A stretch of 64,000 bases of DNA, taken from positions 1,798,001 to 1,862,000 of the forward strand of contig NC_063071.1 of NCBI RefSeq assembly GCF_022605165.1. The letters are read 5' to 3'. The notes under the pieces are model-generated. The model was not told the origin of the DNA. It worked only from the letters and a program-made list of their open reading frames with translations, and ran no database searches. The position numbers were made by a program, and so were the translations under genes. The DNA is from Purpureocillium takamizusanense. Lineage: Eukaryota > Ascomycota > Sordariomycetes > Hypocreales > Ophiocordycipitaceae. Shown here one piece after another: positions 24,448-35,273 of this stretch. Within the stretch, counting starts at the first letter, position 1. Each line of letters starts with the position of its first letter.

Positions 24448-25699
24448 ACCCCTAGACTTTTCTTCCTTTATTAATAGTAAAACTCTAAGATATACTTATC
24501 TATTAAGTAGTTAATTAATAGGGGGTCCTTTATTTAATTAAAGCTATAAGCGATAGCGCTTTTATAAGAATCTCTAAGGGATTATTAGGCTTTAAGTATA
24601 GCTATAATAATATATTAATATATATTATTTAATAATAACTTAATAAATAGTTTAATAATAAATATTATATAAGAATCTTATATTATTTATTAAGGCTAAT
24701 ATAATACTTAAAATAATATATAGAGATAAAATAATTATAATATATCTTATATAAAGATAGTAAAATATTTAATATAAGTTATATTACCTTTATCTTATTA
24801 TATAATAGGTTTATTACTTTTATATAAGAAAGTCTAGATTACTTAGTTATTAATTACTTTTAGGGACTAGGCTAATTTAATAACTTAATTTACTAATTAA
24901 TTTACTTATTACTTTAAAGAGAAAGGTACTTAAATATTTAGAGATTAATATATATAATTAATAAATCTAAGATATAATTAATAAGGAAGCTAAGACTAAG
25001 GTAATAACTACTTAATAAAATACTATTAAATAATATATAAGAAAGGCTCTTAAATAATATAAGGTAAAGGTAATAAAAGTAAAGTAATATAAAAGGCTCC
25101 TATTATATTAGGGCGAGAAAGATACTAAACGGCAAGACGTAATCCCTTTATCTTTTCCTTCTTCCTATCTCTACCTAATATATTACTATATAGGGATGCT
25201 AAATTCTAAACTATCTTTATAGCTAAAAGGTTAATCTTAAGCCGATTAAATAGTCCTAGACGTTAAATACTTATATTTACGCTCGGTTATAAAACTATAT
25301 AGCGATCTATACTAGGGTAAGGTACTTATATTACTAAGGCATACTTATATCTAAAGTATTAAAATAGGGTAAAAAGAGTAAGTATTATCGGCTATAATTA
25401 AAGAGGCGTAATAAGCCCTCTTTAATTAGGAAAGCTTCCCTCTTTTATAGTTATCCTTATAGTCTTATCCTTATAGCCCTTTTTTACCCCTAGCTATTCC
25501 TTTAGCCGTTTTTCGTCTTCCTTAAGCTATCTTCTATTTTTCTACGCCTTCTTTTATTAATATACTATATAAAGTTTTATTAACCTTAAATAATAATTAT
25601 AATTTACTTAACGACCTTATCTTAGAGAAAAGCTACCTTATATAAGTAATAGTTAATAATATATCCTTAAGCTATAAAAAATAGCTATATTATATATAA

Positions 25700-25935
25700 G
25701 ATACTATAATAAAGTACTAGGATAGAATATATATATACGAGCCTAAGTAGAGAATTAAAGTATATATATAACGCCCCCGAACTATAAGGTATTAAAGCCC
25801 GTTTAGCTAGCGAACTAAAAGCTTAAACTTATAAGCTTTAGTCTTATAATATTACTACCCTTATACTTATCCGATTATATTATTACTTCTCTTACTTAAC
25901 TATTAAACTAATATCTAGCGAGTAAGCTATAATAG
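25700..25935 (+). repeat. dispersed repeat B, left copy (LTR-like)
   Basis: Matches 38163-38389 directly and 38398-38632 in reverse. Shared landmarks are AAGTACTAGGATAGAA, ATATATAACGC, AAAGCCCGT.TAGCTAGCGAA and TTACTTCTCTTACTTAACTA. The TAACGCCCCCGAACTA stretch resembles the start of fungal Gypsy long terminal repeats after RIP of the first TG, so a solo LTR is the best guess. Confidence 0.65.
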
Positions 25936-26049
25936 ATACTATCTTTTTACTAAAAAGTAACTAAAGTATATATTATTACCTTAAAGAAAAGCTTAATAAA
26001 AAAGCTTATTAATTTTACTATAAAGTATTAACTAAGTTTAATATTATTA

Positions 26050-26470
26050 TAATAAAAGCTTTAAAGCCCTTACTTATTATATAATATATCGCTTTAATTA
26101 ATAAAGGGGATAGCCTTATTTAAAACTATAGTAATATCTTTCTATAATAAAATAAATACTTTAGCGCTTTATATTAATTATATAAGTAATTAAGATATAT
26201 ATTATTATAATTAAGTCGCTTATAATAATTAATAAAGTCTTTATAGTAAGATCTTATTATAAGAATATTATAAAGGGTTACTTTAAGAAGTAAAAGCTCT
26301 AGTAAATAGCTTATAGTCGCTTTAAGGCTTAGAGGCTTATATAACTTTAGGGTTTTAATTAACTATTATACTTTAAAAGTATCTTTTAATTATTACTTTA
26401 TTAAATAATATTAATAAGCTAATAATAATATAGCGCTTAATAACTTAAGTAATAAATATCTTACTTTAGT
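26050..26470 (+). mobile_element. RIP-mutated Ty3/Gypsy-like RNase H fragment (+)
   Basis: Reads on the plus strand with many stops. One frame gives ALRLRGLYNFRVLINYYTLK. This aligns by eye with the Gypsy RNase H block around 'VLTDHxxLxxF', with H-to-Y and T-to-I changes of the kind RIP makes. The same fragment occurs inverted at 28905-29262. The two copies sit on either side of the methyltransferase island. Confidence 0.5.
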
Positions 26471-26707
26471 AAGGCTTATATAGAAGCTACTCGACCGTTA
26501 GTCTATTAGCGATAGTAGAGGCGTATATAAGGCGGTTAAAGCGACGCTTATTTTAATATTATTCTGTTTTAAATCTACCCGTATTAAAGTCATTAGATTA
26601 TCTCATGAGCTATTGGGCATACGCCCTATCCGATTTGCGGATGCCTAGATCCGGGCCGCACCCGACCCATTTTCGCAGCTGCTGGTATTTTCTAATACAA
26701 GTCGGGC

Positions 26708-27752
26708 TCAGGGCACATGACGCTTTCTGGCCAGGATGGCTACCGGTCTCCAGTTATACACCATTCCGCAATTGTGCTGTGCCATGAGCTGAGACAGAGC
26801 AAGGTCGTACGGACTTGTCTGAATGTCCTTAGAAGTCTTTTGTACCCCTCCGAGTATCTCATTGAGTGCCAATAGGTGAAGATTTGTGCACATCTGCACC
26901 AAGCCATGCTTAAAGGGCTTTCGCTCAGAGTTCAATACTGCGAAATGGCCGTGCTCGAGTGAACTTGGTAAGCTGTGCACCCAACTATAGCGGAGTATAT
27001 TAGTAATGGGAGGTCATCGTATCACGTTGCGTGAGTACCTGTAGTCAATGCCCATGCTCGTGAAAAGGCTCTGTATCTTATGATCAAATTCCTCGGCGGG
27101 GCCTGTTTTAGTGACTTCGTGGACAAGATCCGCATCCTCCCATTGGATGTATCCTCCTGGCCCTATACGCAATTACGTCAAAACAAACACTTCAAATCTG
27201 TAGTCAATTCTTACTCAACATTTGCCGGATGTTCCGAATAAGCAAGCCTATGTCTGCGGAGCGCAAGTTGCTCGCCCACATTCGCAAATGAAGTACATCA
27301 TAGTAGCCAGAGAGCGTGGTCGGCGGCTCCTCTAACGAATTGAGCACCGCTAGGTTGACGTTTCCTGGTAGAAAACGCTTTGGGGGAAATTGTTTGTCGG
27401 ATATGTCATATCCATGGAGCTGAACAGTATGCGGCAGGTTTTGCGCGAGGTCCAACAGCCACACCCTGTTGACAACTTAGGATGGCACCACATGACTGAG
27501 GGGGCAGTGTTCGTGTTCTCTCACCCAGTTCCACAGCCCACCTCAGCAATTTTCATGTGTTCCGAGACCGCGATGGAAGGATGCAAAACATAACCTAGAT
27601 GTTGCCTCCAGAGCAGATGTTGTGCATCCAGCCTTGTCACTATTGGTCTAGGAACTCAGAGAATCTCGGAAGCCTGCAAACGCGCCATGCAGAACATACC
27701 TGACAGACTGGGACACGCCTCGCCCAAGTATGTAGTCGTCAACCGAGCCCAT
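26708..27752 (-). CDS. SAM-dependent methyltransferase, TAM/UbiE type (LaeA-like superfamily)
   Basis: Five exons on the minus strand, in order: 27752-27700, 27632-27525, 27465-27215, 27162-27039, 26984-26708. They give 270 residues with no stop. Introns are 52-67 bases with GT-AG ends. Joined blocks follow the family exactly: MGSVDDYILGRG, RLDAQHLLW, the SAM-binding motif EVGCGTGVWLLDLAQ split by intron 2, DVLHLRMWASNLR, and MLRPGGYIQWEDADL spanning intron 3. Such enzymes are common tailoring methyltransferases in fungal metabolite clusters. The acceptor here is unknown. It is the only gene in a 1.9-kb unmutated island between inverted Gypsy-like fragments and about 2.3 kb of non-coding and mutated DNA from the next gene. 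Confidence 0.85.
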
Positions 27753-28440
27753 TTTTGGCGTTCTGCGACAATGAGCTACATGTACAGTGCCGGGTGGTAT
27801 CACATAGTATGCTTGAAGCACAAAATCTGGGCGCACTGGTGATATGGGACGGGTTGTCTCGTTCGGTTGAAGGTCCACGGTGTTTATTGCTGACCTTCCC
27901 GGGCGGCTCACGGTTATATGGATCTCGGTTGGGAGCATCCTCATTACGATGGGCGGGTATGATGATTGTCATGCGCTTCGCGTCACAAAGTTCCTTGCCG
28001 GAACTGACCTAGCAGTGTCGTTAGTCACACACGCACGACGTGGTCTCACCTCTCAGAACATTTTCGTCAAGGTTGTTGATGGTCGATGTTCGGTCATATA
28101 CCGGCTACTGCATGTCCCAACTACAGCAGACAGCCTAAGCCAGCGACGGTCTCACATGGTGCGCCGTGCGTGGTAAACACGCTGCGGCACTACGCCCCCA
28201 AGAGCATCGAGTGGATCGAACGGAAGCAGTGGCCCGAGATACCAGACCCTGCCACGTCAGCAAACCTGAGACGCAACATTACCGGTGTCGCTAATAAGAG
28301 GCTTACGGGCGAGTTCGGCTTACCGTTGTGTTACCGCTCTACATGGTCGGCGGAAACAGTCCGCACGCAGCCAGTATGCAACGCGGGCTGACCTAGAAGA
28401 AGCGGTAAGTCTCAAATCGCACGGGACGGATAATTACTAA
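27753..28440. other. unmutated flank of the methyltransferase gene
   Basis: Normal base composition up to about 28440, where the RIP signature resumes. It probably holds the methyltransferase promoter. A plus-strand frame at 28086-28391 contains NTLRHYAPKSIEWIERKQWP and has coding-like composition, but I do not recognise it and see no start context or partner exon. Confidence 0.4.
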
Positions 28441-29450
28441 CACTAGTGTCTAAGAAGTTATATTTCACTAATAGGCGTGGATCCAGTAGTATATAACTCG
28501 AGTAGTCGGTAAAGGGGTGCTCGTTTAAGTATATTTACATCGAGGTAGATATCTCCGTAACTTACTAATTATTTAATGCTTTTAAGGCCCTAAAGGGGAT
28601 TACTTACTTTATAACTTCCCGACCCCTCTTTAAATACCTATATTATTACTACTCGCAATATCGATATAATTACTTCCTTTTTATTATTAAGATAGGTATT
28701 AATATTTAATAATAGCTCTTTATTTATTTATTAGTAATATACTATTAAAATACCCTATACTTCTACTTATAGTAAATATAGCTTTAGTTTATATATAATA
28801 ATATTTAAGTTAGCTAAATCCTAAGATATATTAGTATATTAAGTAATAAAGTATTTATTATTTAAGCCGCTAAGTACTATATTACCGCTAGCTTATTAAC
28901 GCTATTTAATAAGGTAATAATTAAGAAATACCTTTAAAGTATAGTAATCGATTAAAACCTTAAAGTTATATAAGCCTTTAAACTTTAAAGCGACTATAAG
29001 CTACCCGCTAGAGCTCTTATTTCTTAAAGTAACCCTCTATAGTATCCTTATAGCGAGATCTTACTATAAAGACTTTACTAATTACTATAAGCGATTTAAT
29101 TATAATAATATATATCTTAATTATTTATATAGCTAATATAAAGCGCTAAAATACTTATTTTACTATAGGAAGATACCGCTATAGCTTTAAATAAGGCTTA
29201 TACTCTTATTAGCTAAAGCGATATATTATATAGTAAGGGCTTTAAAGCCTTTATTACGATAACGTTAGAGAGCTCTTTTTTTTAATAGATTTACTTATAC
29301 TATTAGGCGATTATTATTCTCTTTCGCTCTCCTTTTTGTTTTTATTTTATTTAGTTTTTAATTGCTAGTCGCTATCTAGCGAAGGGCGTCTTACCGCCCT
29401 CTACTCTAGCTATAAGACGTAGCTAGAGAGGAAACGCCTTCCTAGACTTA
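28441..29450. repeat. RIP-degraded AT-rich block separating two gene islands
   Basis: The same CpA/TpG-depleted composition as the main block, about 1 kb long. Most of it is the inverted Gypsy-like fragment listed next. Normal composition returns near 29455. Confidence 0.85.
28905..29262 (-). mobile_element. RIP-mutated Ty3/Gypsy-like RNase H fragment (-)
   Basis: Reverse complement of about 26050-26400. The minus strand reads LYNFKVLIDYYTLKVF, again like the Gypsy RNase H 'VLTDHxxL' block with RIP-type substitutions. Differences between the copies are mainly transitions. Confidence 0.5.
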
Positions 29451-30014
29451 TCGTAAATGATGAGCATAGAGCGCGACAGGAAGTCGCTTACAACTCTACA
29501 TCCTGCTGACGGGTGCGAGGCTCCGACGAAAGAGCGCCTTAGTGCCGTTAAGATGCTAGAGGGGGAAATTATAGGGCGCCGAGAAAGCTCTGGTGTTGGG
29601 GGCCTGAGGCAGCCTTTCTCTGGTTGCTAACCTGGACCGACGTAACGAGTCGAAGGCGAACTGCAATCGATGCGAGCGCACTTTATACATAACGATTAGC
29701 AGCCTAGGACGTCCTTTGCCCTAATAGGGGCTTTAAGCTATTACTATAGCTCCCGGACGTTAAATAATTATCGTATCGTATCGTATCAGCTCTGGTTCGT
29801 CTGCCAATCCTACCCATGAAGTGACATTATTCGTGTCTTTATACGTATGAGGAGCAGCGACGCGTTTAATTACAGCTGCATTTTCGATATTTCTTTAACG
29901 GCGATTTGGTCGAACATTAGCATTCTGTGACATACTGCACAAGCGTTCCAGTGATCTATGCCACTTCTCGTAACCGAGAATTGCAACAGAAGTACAATTG
30001 CGTTGTTTTGTTAA
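29451..30014. other. intergenic, 3' flank of the FAD monooxygenase
   Basis: Mixed composition and no gene seen. A short TATCG(TATCG)n run lies near 29773-29785. Confidence 0.45.
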
Positions 30015-31367
30015 CTAATGTGTTATCTGCCTCAAATGTTTTCTTAGTATACGCCGGGCTCGGTCTAGTTGGTCGTTGACATCCAAGCACCATAGCCAAT
30101 TAAACCGCTCTTCCCAAGCAAGTTTGAGTTCTCGACCATTGTCTCCAAATCCGGGGTGGCATAGACAAAGCAGTTGCGCGTTCTCCTTGCTACTCGTGAC
30201 TACTCTCTGGCTCCGCGGGCGGCGAACAGCATCGTATGCTTGCAAGGCCGCGGTGATGTCCTCTGCAGTTTTTACTGCGTCATCTGAAAGTAGCTCCGCG
30301 AGGACGTGTACGTCCTCTATCGCTTGACCTGCACCAGCACCTTGGTGTGGACTGGAAGCATGCGCAGCGTCTCCTAAAATAGCGACCCGGGAACGACAGA
30401 AGGTTGACACATGCGGATGTTCGAAAATGGCCCATTGCGATGTATCGGACACGTACTGGACATGGACCATGTTGTCAGTATCGTTTCCCGTTACACAACA
30501 TAGCAAACCAACCTTCAATAATGCGCTGACGTGGTCACCCATATGTCCCATGTCTCTCTCCAAATCATCTTTCGTGGCTGGGCGTACCCATGTATCGCTG
30601 CTCCATGTGTTGTTCATCTTATACAGGCCGCAGTAAACCTGTTTTGCTCGCATTATGGGGTATGTCACGGCGTAAGCCCCTGATCCAACATACCAAGTAG
30701 GGACTCTGGCTCGGCGGTCGCCTACAGCTGCGGCGGCATCCTCTATGTCGAGGATAGCGCGGTAGCAGTACATGCCACTGTACCTGGGCTGCGTTTTGTC
30801 TCTCTCGTCAGGTAGCATGGACTCCTTGACCTTGGAGCGGATACCATCGCATCCGATAAGTACGTCAGCCGCAGCGTGCGAGCCGTCATCAAATGATAGT
30901 TGAACCCCATTTTCTATTTCGTCATACCGTATCAGCCTCTTATCGAAATGGGACGCGTCAGGCGGAATAAGAGCAGCCAGGGCAGCAAGGAATTCCGCTC
31001 TGCGGAGCGTCGTCTGGCCGTGCGGTTGGGCTTTCAGGTCTACCAACACTTGCCCCGCGTGCTGCCCAGTTGCCCAAACGATCTCGATCCACGTCTGCCT
31101 GAACTGTTCAAATCCGGGGCTGTCCGCAATTGTTGTAACCAAGGAATCATAGATTTCGCCGATACGAGGGTCTATCAGTGGCAGAGCGCGATGTGCTGCG
31201 GGACCTATAGTCAACCCTAGTCCGCTCTCGCGGAAGGCAGATGCGGCTTCATAAATTTGGACCCTTATGTTTCGCCGGAGAAGTCCAATCGCCAAAGTGA
31301 GACCACCTAAACCGCCGCCAACGATGGCGACTGTGAATTGTTTGCTGGCTGGACTGCTGTTTGCCAT
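30015..31367 (-). CDS. FAD-dependent aromatic monooxygenase (salicylate/p-hydroxybenzoate hydroxylase family)
   Basis: Intronless, 450 residues from the ATG at 31367-31365. An in-frame upstream start at 31532 would add 55 residues including a hydrophobic WIFLWWLSFILGY, but the chosen start places the FAD motif at the usual position. Group A flavoprotein landmarks are the dinucleotide fold VAIVGGGLGGLTLAIGLL, the DG motif in VLIGCDGIRSKV, and the GD motif in VAILGDAAHASSPHQGAGAG. The family hydroxylates phenolic acids with NAD(P)H and O2, some members with loss of the carboxylate (salicylate to catechol, vanillate to methoxyhydroquinone). With a dehydroshikimate dehydratase nearby, protocatechuate or its methyl ether is an attractive but unproven substrate. 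Divergent from the O-methyltransferase. Confidence 0.88.
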   Translation of the reverse strand: MANSSPASKQFTVAIVGGGLGGLTLAIGLLRRNIRVQIYEAASAFRESGLGLTIGPAAHRALPLIDPRIGEIYDSLVTTIADSPGFEQFRQTWIEIVWATGQHAGQVLVDLKAQPHGQTTLRRAEFLAALAALIPPDASHFDKRLIRYDEIENGVQLSFDDGSHAAADVLIGCDGIRSKVKESMLPDERDKTQPRYSGMYCYRAILDIEDAAAAVGDRRARVPTWYVGSGAYAVTYPIMRAKQVYCGLYKMNNTWSSDTWVRPATKDDLERDMGHMGDHVSALLKVGLLCCVTGNDTDNMVHVQYVSDTSQWAIFEHPHVSTFCRSRVAILGDAAHASSPHQGAGAGQAIEDVHVLAELLSDDAVKTAEDITAALQAYDAVRRPRSQRVVTSSKENAQLLCLCHPGFGDNGRELKLAWEERFNWLWCLDVNDQLDRARRILRKHLRQITH

Positions 31368-33109
31368 GGCTGCACAGCTGGTGCTGGCCAGTGCGACTTG
31401 AAGTAGATGTCGCGAGGAAGACGAAAGGGTGGAGAGTGGGAGAGGCCGCCCGCCGTGGGTCGTATAGCCCAAAATAAAAGAGAGCCACCAGAGGAAGATC
31501 CATCGGCCACGAGTGGCCAGGGATAGACGCATCGCTGACCGCTTGGTGGAACCTTCACATCATACCTGCACAATGTCTCGACATTCAGTTTGTGATTGGC
31601 AATACAGTACAGGAAATGTGGCAGAAGGCGGGTCCTGGTGGGCACGGGAGTCTTGTGGCATTGGACTACTCGTTAATCTACCTACCATGGTTGGTTACCT
31701 TAAAAAAACCGCCCTACTATGTGATCGGCCTCAGCGTAGAACCATGAGATCTCGTGGCTATGGCATCATGCAGTCTAAACAATCTGTCTCAGAAGAAACG
31801 GCACAGGGTGTCCACTCGACAAGCCTCAAGCCTCATGTTGCGCCCTGTGAAGAAATTGCACCAAGGGTTAGGGTTAGAATTTCAATCTATTGAGTTTATC
31901 TAGCCATTCTGCTATATGTATATAAGACGGGGGATTTTTCTAAGAGGCTAGGAAATAAGGAAAAGGAAGAGAGAAGGAAAGACTAAAGGAAAGAGCCTGC
32001 ACCACAGAGCAAAGCTTTCCTTTGTGTATAAAGAGCAGGCGCGCTGTCGTGCACCTACATCTAGCTCTTCAAGATAACTCTCATCAATTACACGATGCCA
32101 ACTGTGATCCCTGTGGAGCCAATTGTCTGACAGGCTTTCTTCGCGGCAAGCAATATAGAAGAAAGAAGGTAGAACCAGGTTACTTAGAGAATCTGGTCAT
32201 TTAGTATTTTGCCGCAACACCACGGGCCAGGACGGGCCGGGTTTATTGGCGGATTCTTCGGCCAAAACGACCCAAACTGAACGATGTGAGCCCTGTTCGG
32301 TTGGGCAGCCGCAACCCCCGTCTCCCAGCAGGTTATGCCCCAGGGTGCAGCGAGTCAGGAACAACGGCCCCGCAGCTTTTCAATATACTGCTCCGGCGAC
32401 ATGCTACAGTATTTCTTACGGCAAAAGTCGGTGAAGATTTGTCTTTCAATCAGTTAAGAATGTCTCTAGTCGACCATCGTATGCCAGTTTGCCGAGCTTT
32501 CGCCGACAGTATCGAGACTTTTGCCAAGGATGTGTCCACAACGGAGACTCACCGCCACCAGATTTTTGCTTTCGTAGGTGTCGCATTGCTATCCAACACC
32601 TATGCGGCCGTGTCAAAATTGCCACCCACCAAAACATCCTAGTCAGGTTCGAGACACTTTCCAGGTTCGAGACAATCTAACCCCATGTGAGCACTGTTTA
32701 GCGAAGACTTCGGGCGTGTTCGGGCGCTCGAGGGTGGTTTACGATGGCATTCTGTCTCAAAATTAGGTACTGGTAACTAACAGGGCGTGCTTCGCTCACG
32801 CAGTCGGTACATCATCTCTGACGTGGCAATAAAATGTCACGCTGGAGCAAAGCTAGCAAGACAGTCTAAAAACTCAGTGATCGTCCTGGAACGTTGACGC
32901 TCGGTGCTTCTCGACCTTCCCTTAGATTCTAAGCTGCTACAATCAAGGCCAGCTACATATATTAAGAAGGGCGGTTGATCCACTATCTGTCCCGGTGAGC
33001 ATTTGTTAAATTTCAATGCCAAACGCACCTATCGTCTCACATCAAGCTTAGCGGTCTGGGTTATCTCGTGGTCGAATACTTCGTTATCCGTTTTCACTTT
33101 TTTGTGCAC
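31368..33109. promoter_or_regulatory. long divergent intergenic region between FAD monooxygenase and O-methyltransferase
   Basis: 1.7 kb of normal composition. No gene recognised; several open frames of 60-125 codons lack motifs. A short GGGTTAGGGTTAG, two telomere-type units, lies at 31865-31877. The region must carry the promoters of both flanking genes and could allow their co-regulation. Confidence 0.4.
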
Positions 33110-34366
33110 ATGGCGCCAGTGGATGAGTTAATAGAGAGCTTGAAGGTGATAGAGGCGACGGCCTTGGCGAATGAGATCCAGCGACCACGGATTAAAGACG
33201 CGCTTTTTCAAACTCTGAGGGCGGTTCAATCCCCGTGGGATATTGTGTGGGAGCACAACTGGGTTCAAGGGATTACCCACGCCTGCGTTAAAACCTTCAT
33301 CGATCTTAACCTTTTCAAGACGTGGGCAGAGTGCGGCAACAACGCAATGACATGCGCCAGACTAGCCTCCCTCACCGGGGCCGAAGAGCACCTCATCAGT
33401 ATGGCAGTCCCAGTTTAATGAATCTCGATCGGAATTGTACCGCTGACATTTATCCGCTGTTTTGCGGGTTGAGTAGGGCGAATGATGCGTCATGTTGCTG
33501 CACAACACCTTCTTGTGGAGACGGCCCAAGACACGTTTGCCCCCACGCCTTGGTCCAAGACACTAGGAATGGACCCTCAATTGGCGTCCATATACGGTCC
33601 TTTTTACAGCCAAGACCACAACCCAATGTACCTGAATCTGCCCAACTTCCTGAAGGAGAGGGGTTATCAGAACCCGACTGATCCTAATGATGGGAACTGG
33701 CAGCACTGGAAGGGTGCTACAAATGACTTTTTTAAGGACCTTTCAATCAACCACGAGTTGGCCCGTGGGTTTCATGATACCATGGAGTGTCTCTCCAGAT
33801 ACGGTGCCCTGCCCTGGCCCGATATATACCCTACCGAGACCATTATCGCTGCGGCAAAGCCTGGCCGAGTTCTTATCGTCGATATAGGCGGTAGTAAGGG
33901 CCATGATCTAGAAAAGTTCCGAATGCGACACCCGGATACTCCAACTGGCAGCCTCGTCCTCCAGGATCTGCCAGATGTTGTTCAAGCTGCGAAGGTGGAC
34001 AAGGCAATCGTGGTCCAAGCTCATGACTTCTTCATGCCAGAGCCTGTGAAGGGTGCTCGGGCATATTTTCTGCATCACATATTGCACGATTGGCCGGACG
34101 CCATTGCGACTGGGATCCTTCAGAACGTCGCCGGCGCCATGGAAAGCGGATACTCCAGGCTGCTTCTTTATGAAAATATTATTACGAACGTCAAAGCTGC
34201 GTCACGTGTGACGACACTTGACCTGACAATGATGGCATGCCACTCGAGCAAGGAGAGGTCGCATGATGAGTGGCGCGAACTCATTGAGAGCGCTGGACTA
34301 AGAATCATGAAAGTCTGGAGATCTCCCCTGTCGGATAAAGGGATTATTGAGGTTGAGCTGGCATGA
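33110..34366 (+). CDS. plant-type O-methyltransferase (caffeate/sterigmatocystin OMT family)
   Basis: Two exons, 33110-33398 and 33477-34366, separated by a 78-base GTATGG...GAGTAG intron. The protein is 392 residues. The start is MAPVDELIESLK; an upstream in-frame ATG at 33068 adds a short hydrophobic lead and seems less likely. The N-terminal half is the winged-helix dimerisation region ending LTGAEEHLIRRMMRHV across the junction. The catalytic half has the SAM motif VLIVDIGGSKGHDLEKF, VLQDLPDVV, and HHILHDWPD with the general-base histidine, then YSRLLLYEN. The family methylates phenolic hydroxyls. Acting on a catechol such as protocatechuate would suit the neighbourhood. Intact, with no RIP-type stops. 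Confidence 0.9.
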
Positions 34367-35273
34367 TTGGAACTGATAAGATTCCAATTGGAGAGGCAGT
34401 ATTCCGAATTCCTCTTGAGGGCTATCATAGTGAGTATAAAGCCAAGGCTTATCGGAGGTAGTTTCGTCTCCACTGTGGATGTAGTCGCTCTCCAATGCCG
34501 GAAGATTGTTTGAGAAAAATATGGGCAGTGAAGTCATGCTTCAAAGGAGACACCCCGTTCAACGACCGCCCAGGCGCGTCTCGACAGAGTCGAGATTCGA
34601 CTGACGAAACGAGGGAAACCGGGAAATGCCCTAGTTGTTTTGGACCATTATCCGGATTCAGATGATTCATGCTTCTGATGCCAGTCCCAGCTACTGGCTT
34701 TCCCAGTGTGTCCCCACACTGCCGCATACGTATCTGCACTTTGGCCATTGGCGCATCGTCCTCCAATTTTACACATTACGAAAGCATCCAAGATATTTGA
34801 AAGTAATTCCGGCCCGGATCGCTTCGTATAGCGACATCTAATGCAATTCACGGTAAGTAAGAGAGCCTTGCCTTCCTTCGCCCGATGCATTCTTGAGCCA
34901 GGCGGTGATAATGATGCTCCTGTGCGAAGTTGGCCGGAACAAGAAAATCTGGAACAGCGAATAAGACATCCGTGTGCCGTGTTTCAGGTATGCCAGCTCA
35001 CAGCGTGCCATGTGTCACTGTCGCATTGTGTTACGGTTATCTACTGCTGCGAGAAACTTTACTTTTTTCGTTGCAAATTCTGCTATTAAGCCATACAAAA
35101 ATATCTTGTCAAGCTGCTGAACAGCTACGCATGGCCACACTTCTCCACTTATCTAGTGTATGCAACACAAAATGAGCATGTTTCCATTTTATCTATATAA
35201 GTACAAGTGAGCGAAAAGGACTTCAGAAAATAACAACCACGAACTTCCACCGATCTCGACGAAACCAGGTGCA
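34367..35273. other. intergenic between O-methyltransferase and dehydratase
   Basis: No gene recognised in 0.9 kb. The distal part carries the promoter of the dehydratase. Composition is normal, without RIP signature. Confidence 0.45.
35194..35201 (+). promoter_or_regulatory. TATA box-like element upstream of the dehydratase
   Basis: TATATAAG lies about 75 bases before the ATG at 35274, a plausible core-promoter position given a short leader. Position and sequence are the only evidence. Confidence 0.4.

Larger units (their letters stand above)
15120..26560. repeat. RIP-degraded AT-rich repeat block (main)
   Basis: From just after the aminotransferase to 26.56 kb the sequence changes abruptly to A+T-rich DNA with almost no CpA or TpG. 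For example, 16441-16800 contains neither dinucleotide on the strand given, while CpG survives (17025-17045). This is the expected product of repeat-induced point mutation, which turns C to T in CpA on both strands of duplicated DNA. No intact open frame remains. Recognisable substructures are listed separately. They include a TIR element, a 12-mer satellite, a ~180-bp tandem array, two dispersed repeats and a Gypsy-like fragment. Some patches stay GC-rich (about 17.03-17.15, 19.65-19.76, 21.45-21.62 and 23.87-24.06 kb). Confidence 0.93.

Noticed and set aside
31368..31532. N-terminal extension of the FAD monooxygenase as a signal peptide
   Set aside because: The internal ATG puts the FAD fold at the normal distance; the extension is possible but unsupported.
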